A DNA stretch of 64,000 nucleotides. Source: Prorocentrum cordatum. Taxonomy: Eukaryota; Sar; Dinophyceae; Prorocentrales; Prorocentraceae. The stretch covers positions 300,001-364,000 of the forward strand of contig CAUYUJ010014351.1 in NCBI GenBank assembly GCA_963575745.1, in the 5' to 3' direction. Of this stretch, positions 11,273-22,399 are shown one piece after another. A program made the position numbers and the translations under genes. Positions within the stretch are counted from its first letter, which is position 1. The number at the start of each line of letters is the position of its first letter. Under the pieces are notes generated by a model. The model was not told the origin of the DNA, searched no databases, and was given only the letters and a program-made list of their open reading frames with translations.

Positions 11273-11699
11273 GCTCCCTCCTGGCTCTACGCCGTCCTCC
11301 TCCATTCTCCTCCTCGCCCTCCCCTCCACCTTGTCCTCGTCCTGCCTGTCCTCTTCGTCCTTCTCGTCCTGCTCCTCCTCGTCCCAGGTCGCCGCGGGCA
11401 GGATGAGAAATCGCCGACCCGCCAGGAGTTTGCAATTCCCCCTCTGCAGACCTTCGGCCCGCGCTTCCTGCCGTAAGCCAGGGAGGAGGCGAGAGCTTAC
11501 ATCACCTTACTTCCCACGCCGTTTCTTTCTCCCCCTTGGTCCCGACTGGTGCCGCATTTGACTCCGATGGGGTTTGGAATTCGAGTCGCACCCACGCGAG
11601 GGAAGGCCAGATGGCAAAGCTCGGGCCAGATGGCAAAACTCGAGACATGGAACAACATGTTGATGTTGCCGCCGCCTGGACTGGAATAACATAGCACCC

Positions 11700-13080
11700 G
11701 TATGTTTTTTTGGACCGTCAAACGAGCCGAGCCATATCGTTGCCAAGTCAGAGAGTGGAGCAGCAATTCAGCATACATACGACGTGAATGTTGAAATATG
11801 GTTCAAAGCAGTTCCGTGTTCAGCAACAGCTTCACCATATATAAACTACAAGGTGTTGCCATCGCTTGGATCGTGGTCGGTATAGACGCAGCGCAAAGTT
11901 CAATTGAAGGAAGCTTGCGTCTCATATTGCACATCGCCCTCCCTCCCCCCAAAAGCAACAGCAACATGTGTTTGTATCGCCGCGGGAATGGTAGAAAGCA
12001 AGGCAGTTGGTTGCTTCAGAGTGACTTGCCAGAACATGTCCATTGAGGAGGAACGAAAGCAATTCGCCTTTGCAGTTGGAGAAATATGCCCAAGGTGCCA
12101 CGCAAGACTATAAAGTGGTGGACGCTTTAGTCTTCACGTCTATGCAAAGACAACTCCTGCATACAGTGAGGCATACAGTGAGGATCATGAAGTATCGGTC
12201 CTGACGGACACCCACCAAGGACGCCGACATTGCAGCTGGAAGAATGATGGGCGTAGTTTCTGGCAGTCTTGTTGAAGGAGGAGCCATTACTTTTTCGGTT
12301 CCAATGAGGCTGGTGTGTTGAGCTCGCACTCGAATAATACATTTCTTCAGGATCTGCGCATCGACATGGCAATTCGCGCGAAATGCGTGGTCCTGATGAT
12401 GCTTCTCTGGGCTGCTCGCGCAGAGCACGATACTGAACACACGCGCGGGGAAGCAGATGTTGCTCTAGAATTTCGTGAAGTGCTTGAAACAAGATAATTG
12501 GATCGAATGGCCACCAGATGCACGAGCATCAGCTCGTCGTTGTCGTTGTCGTCGTGGTCGTGGTTTGCGTCGTCCTTCTGGGTCGGCGGCGCAAGACGTA
12601 AGGCCTTCACAAAACAAGAGTATATCCAGGCTTACTTGGCTTCGGGAACTTCTCTCAGAGGGCCTGGGGGCTCAACCCAGCAAGAAGTCGTGCCAACATC
12701 CAGCCTATCTGAAATCGGCTCAGCCAAGAGCAGCGCCCCTCGGCGCCCTAGTGTCTCGCGTCTCCGCTTGGATTCACGGCTGACGAGCGCACCTGTAACG
12801 GCCAAACGTGTGTGAGTGGGCATCGGTGCTTCCGCTCCCATGCCGGCCCCTCATGCTATGCAGTTCTGGGGGCTTCCGAGCCTGCTGAGGAGGCCCGCCG
12901 CTTCTCGCTGCCCCCCCAGGGCTCGCCGCCGATCACCGTATAGACCACCGCGGGGTGCCCCAGGCAGGCCTCTTCGGCGCGAGGAGGAGGCCCCGCGCAT
13001 ACACGTCTGCACGCGGGGGCACCAAGCGGGGAGTCGGAAAGGACCCTGTTGCTCGGTTCTCGAACCTCGAACCTTGCTTC
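11700..13080. other. Intronic or intergenic stretch without recognised gene
   Basis: Mixed-composition DNA with short open frames on both strands (for example 11798-12046 and 12498-12815 plus). None shows a domain, splice-supported structure or repeat relation that I can see. It lies in the inferred intron between exons A and B. Confidence 0.5.
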
Positions 13081-13084
13081 TCCT

Positions 13085-13222
13085 GGAGTCCTCCTCCTCC
13101 TCCTCCTCCTTTTCCTCCTCCTCCTCCTCCTCCTCCTCCTTTTCCTCCTACTCCTCCTTTTCCTCCTCCTCCTCCTCCTCCTTTTCCTCCTCCTCCTCCT
13201 CCTTTTCCTCCTCTTCCTCCAC
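13085..13222. repeat. CTC/CCT microsatellite
   Basis: CTC triplets interrupted by tttt every 20-40 bases. From 13250 to 14480 there are long GC-rich open frames on both strands with Pro/Arg/Gly-rich translations and no recognised domain. Confidence 0.85.
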
Positions 13223-14494
13223 ATTTGAATGGGCGCGATGATGGGATGGGTATTCCTGCGCCAGTCTCTCGCTCGATCGCTGAGGCTGCAAAGCAGGCTG
13301 GTGGCCTTCACTCGCGAAGTGCTGTCAAGCCTGGCTGCGCAGGGTTGAGCAGCCTCGGACTCCCCTCTTGCACGCTCTGCTCCCCGTCGCCAGCGCCTGA
13401 GACTCACACCCCCCTTGCGTCGGGAGAAAAAAACTGGACGGGAGGTTTTTGTTGGGGCATGTTCTGCCTCTGAGCCCTCGCCCGGCGCTGGGACCGTCCG
13501 AAAACGTTGAACCGGGGGAGGCGAAGAAAGGTGCACCTCTCGTGCCCTGCATGGGGCCCTCGAGGGGCCTCCTGGGGCCCAAGAGGGGCACGAAAGGTGC
13601 ACCCCCCCCCCCATTTGTCGCCCCCCCCTGCTGCGCAATGCCCGCAGCGACCCAGGATGAAAAATCCTGGTCCCCGGGCAGGCGTCCAGCCGCGTGGGGG
13701 GTCCGCGCCGTGCCGAGGCCACGACGACGGGGCCCCCAGGAGGCCTCGGCCCTGTGCCCCTCTGCGCCGCCGTGCTTCCCCGGCCGCTGTTTTTGGTCAC
13801 GCCTGCCTTGGGATCTGACGTGCAGGCCTCGGGAGAAATTAGCGAACGCTCATGCCGCATTCATCTGTCAATGGCCCCCCCCCATGATCGATATTGGCGG
13901 TGGAATGAGCGAGCTGCACTTCGGCCGCAGTCTTCCCCGCGCGTTCCGCTCAGTGTTTCCCTCCTTACCGTAGCGAGCAAATTCCCAGACACGGGGCACC
14001 TCGAAGAAATCCAGGCGCAGGTGTTTCCTCGATCTCGGCCTCGGGGCCCTGCACGGGCCTCGGGACAGTCAACACAAACGGCTCGGGATGGAGAACCGGC
14101 CGCGGGGACGTGGTCGAGAGGTCGGGGGCCCGCGTCTCGGAGACATCGAGGCACCGGATGTCCGGGCCTGCAACCTCGTGCAAGATCACGGCGGGAGCCC
14201 CGGACCCCGCCTTGCCTGCGCCGCTTCCCGAGCCGGCTCGACCTGCGAGGCGTCCCCGGGGCTCGCAGCCGGGCGACGACGCCCAGCTCAGGCTCGAGGC
14301 CGCTGCGGCGCCACAGGGATTTCCCTGGTGTCTCCTCGCCCGGCCCCTGTCTGTCTGCTCGGCGCCCCGGCGTGCGGCCCGTCCTCGCGGCCCTCGCGGT
14401 GCCCCTCTCGTCGCAGGCCGTGGCCCCTCGGCTGCCGCCGGCCCGCGTTCCTCCTGCTCCTCCCTGGCAGTGGGCGGGGGGGCTCTTCTGGAGC

Positions 14495-14790
14495 GGACGT
14501 GCGCGGCGCGGAGGCGAGAGCCGCATTCTGGAAGCCAGCGGCCCTCCACCACCCCGTGTGGCTGTCGGGAGCTCCCGGGACGAACGTGCGCGGCGCTGAG
14601 GCGAGAGCCACACTCCGGAAGCCACCGGCCCGGCCCTCCTTGCGGCTGCGGGGAGCTTTCAGCAGCGCTGAGGCGTGGTCCGCATTGCGGGAGCCACTGG
14701 CCCTCCATCCTTGTAGCTGTCGGGAGCTTTCACAGCGAAGGTGTGCGGCGCTGTGGCGCGAGCCGATTTTGGCAGCCACTGGCTCTCCAC
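14495..14790 (+). repeat. ~84-bp tandem repeat related to the unit at 8838-9130
   Basis: Units starting near 14501, 14587, 14662 and 14743 share gtgcgcggcgctgaggcgag, a stretch like gccacactccggaagcca, and ctgtcgggagcttc. The first 40 bases match the ~82-bp units in the composite repeat at 8.8-9.1 kb, so this is another, more diverged member. Confidence 0.75.
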
Positions 14791-14899
14791 CTTTGTATCT
14801 GTTTTATTTGTGTTGCCTTCGGAATTGTACACTGCATGGAAGGCTCAAGCGAAGCGCTAGGCCTGGCCTTCAACGCGTCTGGTGGTGTGGCAGGAGTGG

Positions 14900-15340
14900 A
14901 GTCGGAGTAGGGACGAGGAGGAGGAGAACGCGGAGGAGGTGGAGGACGCGGAGGAGGAGGAGGAGGAGGAGGAGAACGCGGAGCAGGTGGTGGGGCAGAA
15001 GAGGGAAGAGGGACGGAGGAGAACGCGAAGGAGGTGGAGGAGGAGACGGAGGAGAGGAGGAGGTGGAGGAGGAGGCGGAGGAGGAAGAGCAGGTGGATGT
15101 CGAGACGAGTGATGAGGATGAAGAGGAAGCAGAAAGGAGGTTTCAGTTCAGTTCTAGGCGCGACCTCTCCCAGATTTGCAGCGAGCCGAGCGAATCATCT
15201 CGAACGGAGGGGGCGCTGGAGGATGGAGAGAAAGAGAGAGAGAGCGAGAGAGAGGAGGGTGAGGAAGACGAGCAGAAGGAGGGAAAAATTGAGGATGAGG
15301 AAGAGGAGGAGGAGGGGATGAGGCAGGGTCAACGGATGAG
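14900..15340. repeat. GAG-rich simple sequence
   Basis: GAG, GGA and GAGA-rich stretch with interruptions, encoding Glu/Arg-rich peptides in any frame. A central part (15125-15230) is more complex, but no domain is visible. Confidence 0.75.
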
Positions 15341-15887
15341 GAAGGGGACGCAGCAGAGGGAGACGACCATGGGGGGGAGGCGGAGGAGTGGGAGACAAGT
15401 GGCGCAGTAAAGGCACTGAGCAGTACTCTGGATTCAGGCGAGGCTCTGGTCTGGGGGCTGCTTCTCAGACCTGGGTTCGGGGACCCCTTCGTGGCCGAGG
15501 CTCGCCATGGCCAGGAAGTCCTCGCAGGAGCAGGTCGCAGCGCTGCCGCCTTCCCCGCCTCTTCGGAGATCCGCGCGAGCTCACATCCCGCGCGCACGCC
15601 GCACCGAGGGCGCGCGCGGGGGGGGGGGCGTGGCTTGCCATCGCTCGCTGCTGGCCGGGGCGTGCCGTACCGCGTCATGTGCTGCCGCCGCCCCCCGGGG
15701 CGCACCCCGACCCCTTGGGCGGCCCGTGAGCCCTGACGCGTCCCTCGACGCATGCCGCCCCCCTCGGAGCATGAGCACGGGCTCCGAGTGTGGAGGCAGG
15801 CGACAGATTCGCGCCGTGTCGACCGGCGGCGATCCCGCCGCCAGCGTTCGACGTCGAGCGCCGCCGGCAGCCCAGAATCGGTCGATG

Positions 15888-15926
15888 TTGAACGATCTGA
15901 CGTTGCCGAAACGTCGGATCGTTCAA
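15888..15926. repeat. 17-bp-stem hairpin
   Basis: Arms TTGAACGATCTGACGTT (15888-15904) and AACGTCGGATCGTTCAA (15910-15926) are inverted repeats with one mismatch and a 5-base loop gccga. The right arm can pair instead with GAACGATCC just downstream, so two exclusive hairpins are possible. Confidence 0.8.
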
Positions 15927-15983
15927 GGTGGAACGATCCAAGCGGTGTCAGGAACCAACGCCGGGGTGGACTGGACACGAACC

Positions 15984-16222
15984 TGCCGTACGGTCGGGAA
16001 CTTTTGAATAGCGTGTCGCTCCGCCGGTTCTGCCCCCCTGCGCTTTGGAGCGACACGCTGTCCACTTCGCGGCACCCCAACGCCAACGTCCCGAGCAGCC
16101 TTTCCCAGCCCCCCCCCGCCCAGCGGAGCGGAGCGACAAGCCATTCGCTCGCAAGGCACAGCGTGTCGCTGGGGCCGCCGCCGCGACACGCGATCCAGAA
16201 GTTCCCGACTGTAGTACGGTGG
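15984..16222. mobile_element. MITE-like hairpin element, copy 1
   Basis: Imperfect terminal inverted repeats of about 35 bp: the left end ccgtac..ggtcgggaactt..gcgtgtcgc faces the right end gcgacacgc..aagttcccgac..gtacgg. Inside, AGCGTGTCGCTCC at 16010-16022 pairs perfectly with GGAGCGACACGCT at 16047-16059. The internal part recurs at 17985-18190 and 59283-59470. No coding capacity. Target duplications were not found. Confidence 0.6.
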
Positions 16223-16559
16223 GTACGCTGCGTGTGGGATCGGCACGCGCCGGCCCGCGTTGCGGCGACCGCAACGTGCCGGACCTGCGTTTTCGGTCCG
16301 CGTCTTGAGCTCCGTGTCAACACGCTACAGTGTTGCGTGTTGCGTATCGTGGTGGCTGAGTCCTGCATCCTCCCTTCCCTGGCGTCCTCGTTGTCGGCGC
16401 GGGCGACCCTCGAGCTCAGAAGTTCAGAAGCTTTGTTTTCCGAGCCATCCTGTGCTATGTGGTCCTCGTTCCGCAGAGACAGCGCCACGCATCTACGTCC
16501 TTCCTCCTCCCGCTCCTCCCTCCCACTCCCTACCTCTGCTTCCCGCGTGTCAATTAGTT

Positions 16560-17670
16560 CGGCACACCAAGTACAGCGCTTCGTGGCCCCATAGGAAGCT
16601 CCACCGAAGGCCCCAGGGGGTGTACCATATGTGGCCGCCCACCCATTACACGTTTTGCAGCCCCATAGAGAGCTCCACCGAAGGCCCCAGAGGGGGTGTA
16701 CCACATGCGACCGCCCCACCCATTTCGGCACACTCCTCGCACATTTCGTAGCCCCATGCGAGGTTCCACCCAAGGCCCCCGGGGGGGTGTGCCACATGCG
16801 GCCGCCCCAGCCATTTCGGTACACCCTTCACACGTTTCGTGGCCCCATACAGTCGAGCGTCTGGTTGAGAAACCTCTTCCCGAGAAGCTTGGCCAGCGTT
16901 TTTTCACTAATATGCCGGAAAGCTGGCCCAGTTTCTTGAGCACGTTCGCCCCTCCAGCGTTTTCAGCAGAAACTGCCGAGTATTGTTGTAAGAAGCTTCC
17001 AGGAAGTTGGCCCAGGTTTCTCAAATGGTAGGTTTCTTTCTCACACTTCTGGCTGTAATGGGGGCTCCACCAAGGGCCCGTGGTGGGTGTACCGCATGTG
17101 GCCGTCCCATTTCTGTGGGCACACCCCTCACACGTTTCGTGCCCCCCGGAGGGAGCTCCACCTGAGGCCTCAGGGTGCAGTGCCACGTGCGGCCGCCCCG
17201 TGCTCCCATCGGGAGCGCCACCGAAGGCCCCAGAGGGGTGTGCCACATGCGGATGCGGCCGCCCCACCCATCTCGGCACACCGTTCCTACGTCTCGTGGC
17301 CCCATAAAGGGGGGCTCCACCAGAAGCCCCAGGGAGGTCCACATGCGGCCGCCCGGCCCACTTCGGCACGCCCGTCACACGCTTCGCGGTCCATGGCAAG
17401 CTCCCCCGAAGGCCCCCAGGGCCGGGGCCCGCATGCCACGTTTCGCGGTCCCACCACGGAGCTCCCCCGAAGGCCCCAGTGATAATTAGCGCCCGCATGG
17501 CGTCCCCGCCCCATTTCGGTGCACCCTCTCACACGATTCGTAGCCCTACAAGGGGGCTCCTCTATCTAGAGCCCCAGGTGCAGCGCCCGCATGGTGGCCC
17601 CGCCCCATTCCGACGCACCTTTCACACGCTTCGTGGTCCTATCAGGAGGTCCATCGAAGGCTATCCTCAA
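16560..17670. repeat. ~85-bp satellite (tttcggcac..cccatag..gaaggcccc)
   Basis: Repeated blocks contain ccgccccacccatttcggca, cacacgtttcgtggccccat, agctccaccgaaggccccag and a ggggtgtgccacatgcgg motif. About ten units are seen, interrupted at 16852-17040 by a dispersed repeat shared with 10701-10815. The long minus-strand open frame through it (GGRMWHTPPGALGG repeats) is an artefact. Confidence 0.85.
16852..16990 (+). repeat. Dispersed ~115-bp repeat, copy 2
   Basis: Second copy of the element at 10701-10815, lying inside the ~85-bp satellite, so it either inserted there or was captured by it. Confidence 0.75.
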
Positions 17671-17984
17671 TGAAGGCGCTCGCAACTGCAAATTGTTGGG
17701 TCCTTCGCCAGGATAGTTCATCTACGGTCAGGAGCGTTTCTTCTTGCACACCTTAAGACGCCACAGACTTGGCAGATTGGACTAGACTTGCGTGTGCAGC
17801 GGGACAGTCTTTAATAACCGAAACCGCCACGATAACCATGAGCTTGACAATCGCATTCCGGCGCTGGCGAATGTGGAGCGTGGACAAGAGCGAACAGGGG
17901 CGGGAAGCGGGGGCGAAAACGAACGGGAAGGGGCGAAGGAGCAGAACGGGGTTCAGCAAAGGCAGGGGCAAGAGGTAAGCGAAA

Positions 17985-18190
17985 CAAAATTGTGTCGCGA
18001 CATTGATTTTGGCCCACCATGCTTCGACGCGACACGCTGAGCACATCCCAGTCCCGACTCATCAGCGCTCGAAGCCTCTCCCGGCCCCCCGCCCAGCGGA
18101 GCGGAGCGACAAGCTACCCGCTCGCAGGGCAGGGCGTGTCGCCGGGGCCGCCGCCGCGACACGCTGAGCAGAAGCTCCTGGCCGCAGTTC
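17985..18190. mobile_element. MITE-like hairpin element, copy 2
   Basis: Shares cgacacgctgagcaca, cccagcggagcggagcgaca, acccgctcgcagggca and gccgccgccgcgacacgctg with the copies at 15984-16222 and 59283-59470. The outer inverted repeats are less clear than in copy 1. It lies about 90 bp upstream of exon B. Confidence 0.6.
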
Positions 18191-18280
18191 CCTCCCTGGT
18201 GCGCGAGGGTCCAGGGCACAACGTGGAGCTCGGCGGGACAGGGCGGGTTGCGGCGGTGCACCGCCGCTGCCCGCTGCCAG

Positions 18281-18337
18281 GAGCTGATCGCGCAGAGGGG
18301 CAAGCTGAAGGGCCTGTGCAACAAGGCCATGTTCAAG
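18281..18337 (+). CDS. Exon B of the coiled-coil protein gene
   Basis: Acceptor ccgctgccag, 19 complete codons (ELIAQRGKLKGLCNKAMFK), then GCGAGC, a good match to a GC donor. It begins and ends in phase 0, so it joins exon A and exon C without breaking the frame. The short basic helix with a conserved-looking NKxxxK motif lies just before the EIQxVA segment in exon C. Intron to exon C: 554 bp, GC-AG. Confidence 0.6.
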
Positions 18338-18891
18338 GCGAGCGGGATGGAAGGCAGGTCGACGCAGTGCAGGGAGCGTCGGGCTGGACGACGGGAGGGG
18401 AATGAAGGGGAATTGGTCTTGGGGCCTCTGGGGCCCTTGCCAGGCCACGGGGCCGTCGGCAAGAGACCCGGGACGACACATTGACCCTGGTGGAAGGGTG
18501 AAGGCCTCTTGAGGTCCACGACGCGAAACACACACGATGTAGGAGGGCTGGGTGTGGTGGGGATACGAAATCTGCTGCAAGCCCCCCCCCCCCTGGCTGG
18601 AGCTTGAGCGTGCGAAGCGTGCGCGTGGTCTTAGTTTCTGTTTCTCTGGCTGCTGGATCTCCTAAGTCGATGGTCAGGGGTGCATCACAACAAGCCTCGA
18701 GGCATGATGTATTGGGCAGGGCTCGTGTGCAGGGTTGGGCATGCCGTGGTTCGCGTCTGTTGGCTCCTGTTCAGCGCCGCGACTGCAGTCTCGAGCTTCA
18801 CATCAGCACCATGACTGTACGCTGTCGGATGCTGCAGTTGGATGATCGGCGTCCGCGTTTTGAGTTCCTGGGGTTTGTCGCTGCTCCCCAG

Positions 18892-18956
18892 GAGACGCAG
18901 AACGAGATCCAGGCGGTGGCCCACCAGCTGAAAGAGAGCAACAAGACGCTGTGTCG
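18892..18956 (+). CDS. Exon C of the coiled-coil protein gene
   Basis: Acceptor gctgctccccag, then 21 codons plus two bases, beginning ETQNEIQAVAHQLK and ending SNKTLC with CG of an Arg codon. The next bases are GACGCG, implying a GA donor, one of the non-canonical donors reported in dinoflagellates. Exon D supplies the third base, giving CGG (Arg). The join reads TLCR|NLRENPNV. The frame match across a two-plus-one split codon strongly supports these boundaries. Confidence 0.6.
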
Positions 18957-19689
18957 GACGCGCGTTCCACCCTACCTCCCGGCTCGTGTTGAGTGGAGGC
19001 GATGCTGAGCGAGCATGGTCGGATTTCTGAACTTTGCCCTTGGCCGCCTCTCCATCTTAGCCATAATCACAGTCCTCATCCGTAGCCTCGTCCTCATTTC
19101 TGCCCCTGTTCGTCCAGGTGCATGCGGCGAACCCCGCTAACGTGCCAGGGCAGCAGTGCAGCATAGAGGAGACCGAGGAGGAGCAGGAGGAGTCACATAC
19201 CCAGCTGCAGCTGAGCGCCCTGTCTGAACTGGCGCGCGTGTCCCACCCACCCCTTCCCTGTTCTCATCCCATCCCCCCTTCTCCCCACGTCCATGTTGAA
19301 GGTGTATTTGAGGTTTTGTGGGCTGATATTTGGGAAACGAAGAATGACATTCACATGAAAACTCGGAGGTCCGCGCGGATTTCTCGGATCGGCGCTCGGG
19401 CCCCCTGGCGGCGCCTCCGGTGCCGCCCCTGGCGCGCTCCGCGCGCCAGGGAGGGGGGTCGAGCGCCCTCCCGACAACTCCGCGCGGACCTCCGAGCTAT
19501 TGCGTTTCTGTCACTGTCTGTTCCCCTAGACATGATCATGCTGTGGTGCCAGTGTGCCTGTCTCTATGCGCCCCAGCAGAGGCCCGGCGAAAGGGGGAGA
19601 GGTCGTGGTGCGCGCAGGGCGGACCCGCCTCCCGGGGGCCCCCTTGGGAGGCAGGGCGGCCCTGTCTCGGCGCGCGGCCCTCCCCCCGT

Positions 19690-19850
19690 GGCCCTGCACG
19701 CCGGCCGCTCCTCGCTCCTCGCTCCTCGCTCCTCGCTCCTCCCTCCTCCCTCCTCCCTCCTCCCTCCTCGCTCCTCGCTTCTCCCTCCTCGCTCCTCCTC
19801 CTCCTCCTCCTCCTCCTCCTCCTCCTCCTCCTCCTCCTCCTCCCTCCCCC
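19690..19850. repeat. CTC/CCTCG simple repeat
   Basis: ctcctcgctcctcgctcct grading into pure CTC triplets. The flanking sequence (19118-19690) holds an open frame with EETEEEQEESHTQLQLSAL that I cannot assign. Confidence 0.85.
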
Positions 19851-20513
19851 CGCGTGCGTGTCCGGCGCGTGGCCTCCGGAGGTCCCGCACGGGAGCCCAG
19901 CCCTGCTTGGGCCTCGATCGCCAGGGAGAGCTTCGAGCACCGGCAAGGCACCGAGAAGCTCGCGAGCTTGCGCGCGTCGGGCCACGGGAGGCACTTGTCC
20001 GACGCCGTTTCGACACTGCCTCGGCACTGTTTCGACGCTTTTCCGGGTGCTCGAAATTGTTTCTGGGATGTGGTCCTTATGCACGATGGGAGCGTCGCAC
20101 ATCCAGCCGTAAGTTCAGGAAGACAGATGTCGGGCTGGTAGGATGGAGCTGGGAGACATGAGAATTCTATCACCCGTAGGCGGCCGAAGGTATCGTGCTC
20201 CGCATCCGAATGCCATTTTTTTATACCCTTCATTCTCCCAACCCCTTCCTCCCGACTCGGCAATTGTTCTCCTCAAAAAGTGCCTCCAGCCGCACATCCA
20301 GGGGCGACGACCGACGCGCACGCCTTTTGTGCTCACGCCTCGGCGTCGGCAGCCGAGAGCTGGCCGGGGTGCGCAGGCCTGCACCGCGGCCGTGCGAGCG
20401 ACGGACGGGTCCTCTCCAGACGAAGGCCGTGGAGTGCTGTGTTCGGACACCGCGCAGGAAAAAAAAACATACTTTATTGCGTCGCCTCTTCGGGGGGCCT
20501 CGTCTGTCCAGAG

Positions 20514-20596
20514 AAAGTGTGTGTGTGTGTGTGTGTGCGTGTGTGTGCGCGCGTGTGTACGTGTGTGTGTGTGTGTGTGTGTGTGCGTGTGCGTGC

Positions 20597-20632
<36 letters not shown>

Positions 20633-20672
20633 GCGTGCGTGTGTGTGTGTGGTGTGTGTGTGTGTGTGTCGT
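20514..20672. repeat. GT microsatellite
   Basis: About 150 bp of GT with GC interruptions, lying in the inferred intron between exons C and D. Downstream, 20690-20760 has a short repeat of gcggattcg/gcggatt. Confidence 0.95.
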
Positions 20673-21595
20673 TTCTTGTGCCCGACGCGGGTTCGATGCG
20701 GAGTCATCGCGGATTTGGCGTGGATTCGACGCGGATTCGGCGAGTGCAGCAGAGATTCGACATGGGCGCGGCGCGGATCGGGGCGCGACGAGACAGACAA
20801 AGGTCCCCCGAAGGTGCAACCCAACGCTGTCTTTCTTTTTTTCGCGTCGCGGCCATGCGCGCAGCGCCGCGGAGTCGGTCGGAGAGGAGCCCAGGAAGTG
20901 CCGCACGGGAGCGCGCACACACAGTGAGTACCGCGCGCATAAGGAATAATTAAAAAGTGCGTATATATAAATAAATAAAACAATACACAACTAACACATT
21001 ACCCCCCCCAAAAAAAACGCGCGCCGGGCAGTTGATGCCACCCGAAGCCCGCGGCATCGCAGCACGCTTTGGGCTGCCGTGATGCTGTTTCGTTGCCTTT
21101 TCCGTCCTTCCGTTTGTGTCCCGACTTGGATCCCAGTGAGTTCTGGCCCCTCCCGAGGCAAGATGCAGTTCATACCGCGTGGGCCTCGCCGTGGGCCCAA
21201 AGGGCGAGCATCGATTGGACGAAGTACTTTGAGTTTCGTCCGCCTGCCCTTCCTCGGCTTTGGCACTTGCCATCATCACCGAGCACTCCGTGGGTTGCGC
21301 CATAAGCTGGTCCAGGGGTTGCGCCATCCGCACCGCAGGCTGCGCCAGAGGCGCACCACAGGTAGCCGCCACAGGTGAACCCACAGGCTGCACGGTAGAG
21401 GCGGCACAGGCTGCGCCATGGGTGAGGGCAGCGCACTTGAACTACTTATTACTTGGATGTTGCTGCACGTGCCCGCACAGCTGCTCGACGTCACGGGTTT
21501 CTGGGTCATGTCGGATCCCAACCTTTTGCTAGCCTCTTCTGGTACAGTTTCCTTCTCTTTCCCGCCGTTGGCTCTTGTGTGGCCCGCGTGGTCAG

Positions 21596-21659
21596 GAATC
21601 TGAGGGAAAACCCGAACGTGCAGGGCAACCTGCAGAAGATGCAGTTGGAGAGAGCGCAG
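21596..21659 (+). CDS. Exon D of the coiled-coil protein gene
   Basis: Acceptor gcgtggtcag, one base completing the Arg codon, then 21 codons NLRENPNVQGN and LQKMQLERAQ, followed by a canonical GTAAGG donor. The order NK..K, EIQ.VA, LCRNL.ENPNV, N..KMQ.ER across four exons is what I associate with the N-terminal half of DRC9/IQCG-type axonemal proteins. I could not find the next exon within the window with confidence. Confidence 0.6.
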
Positions 21660-22189
21660 GTAAGGACCTCCCGGGTTGCCTGGCTGCCTCGGGGAGGGCA
21701 AGGTGGAGGACCAGGGAAGAGCGGTACCATGTGGCGGAGGACGAGGAGGAGGGGGCAACAAACAAGGACAGGAGGACCACGAGGATGAACACGGGCACGG
21801 GACTGCTTTGGGGGGCCGCCTGTGCGCAACCCGAAGCTTTACCACCCCCTCTGCTCAGTATCGTTTCACCGATCCCTCTCTTCGTCCCCATTCCCATCCC
21901 GATCCCCACCATCCCACCACCCCGGTGGGGGACAGACAGGCCCCCCGAAAGTTGGAGGGAACCAGCTACATCCCCAGCTAGGCGGGGGTAGATCGGCCAG
22001 TGGGCCCAGGCCACGCCAGTGGGGATGTGGATCGGTGAAGCGATGCTCATCTGCCTTCCCCCCCCGGGCGTGTCGCCGAAGAGCCCTTGCCCGCAGTGTC
22101 CTGGCTTGGGCCCTGACCGCGCTGGGGCCCCAGTCGATCACAAGAGGGCGCGTGGCTGCCGCCCCAGGCTGCAGCGCGGCCCTGGTGCT

Positions 22190-22350
22190 GCTGCTGCTCC
22201 TCTCCTCTCTTCTCCTCTCCTCTCCTTCTCCTCGTCCGTCTCCTGCACAGCCTCCTCCTCCTCCTTCTACTCCTCCCTTCTCTCCTCTGATCTGCGCTCT
22301 CCTCTCCTCCTCTCCTCTTTGCTCTCCTCCCCCTCCACCTCCAGGCGTCA
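22190..22350. repeat. CTC-rich simple sequence
   Basis: ctcctctcctctcttctcct and related pyrimidine-rich sequence. It lies downstream of exon D. No gene is visible. Confidence 0.8.
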
Positions 22351-22399
22351 AGCTCTGCGCCCGACGCCAGGTCTATTTGCCGACCATGTCCATTCCACA

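Noticed and set aside
10824-11561. Long acidic plus-strand frame and matching Ser-rich minus-strand frame
   Set aside because: Both are read through a GAG microsatellite; only the 11181-11272 part has splice and phase support.
14838-14851. Spliced-leader relic (aaggctcaagcg)
   Set aside because: Only GGCTCAAG matches; nothing resembling the first half of the leader lies upstream.
19076-19092. Spliced-leader relic (cgtagcctcg)
   Set aside because: Only the first nine bases agree; no TTTTGGCTCAAG part follows.
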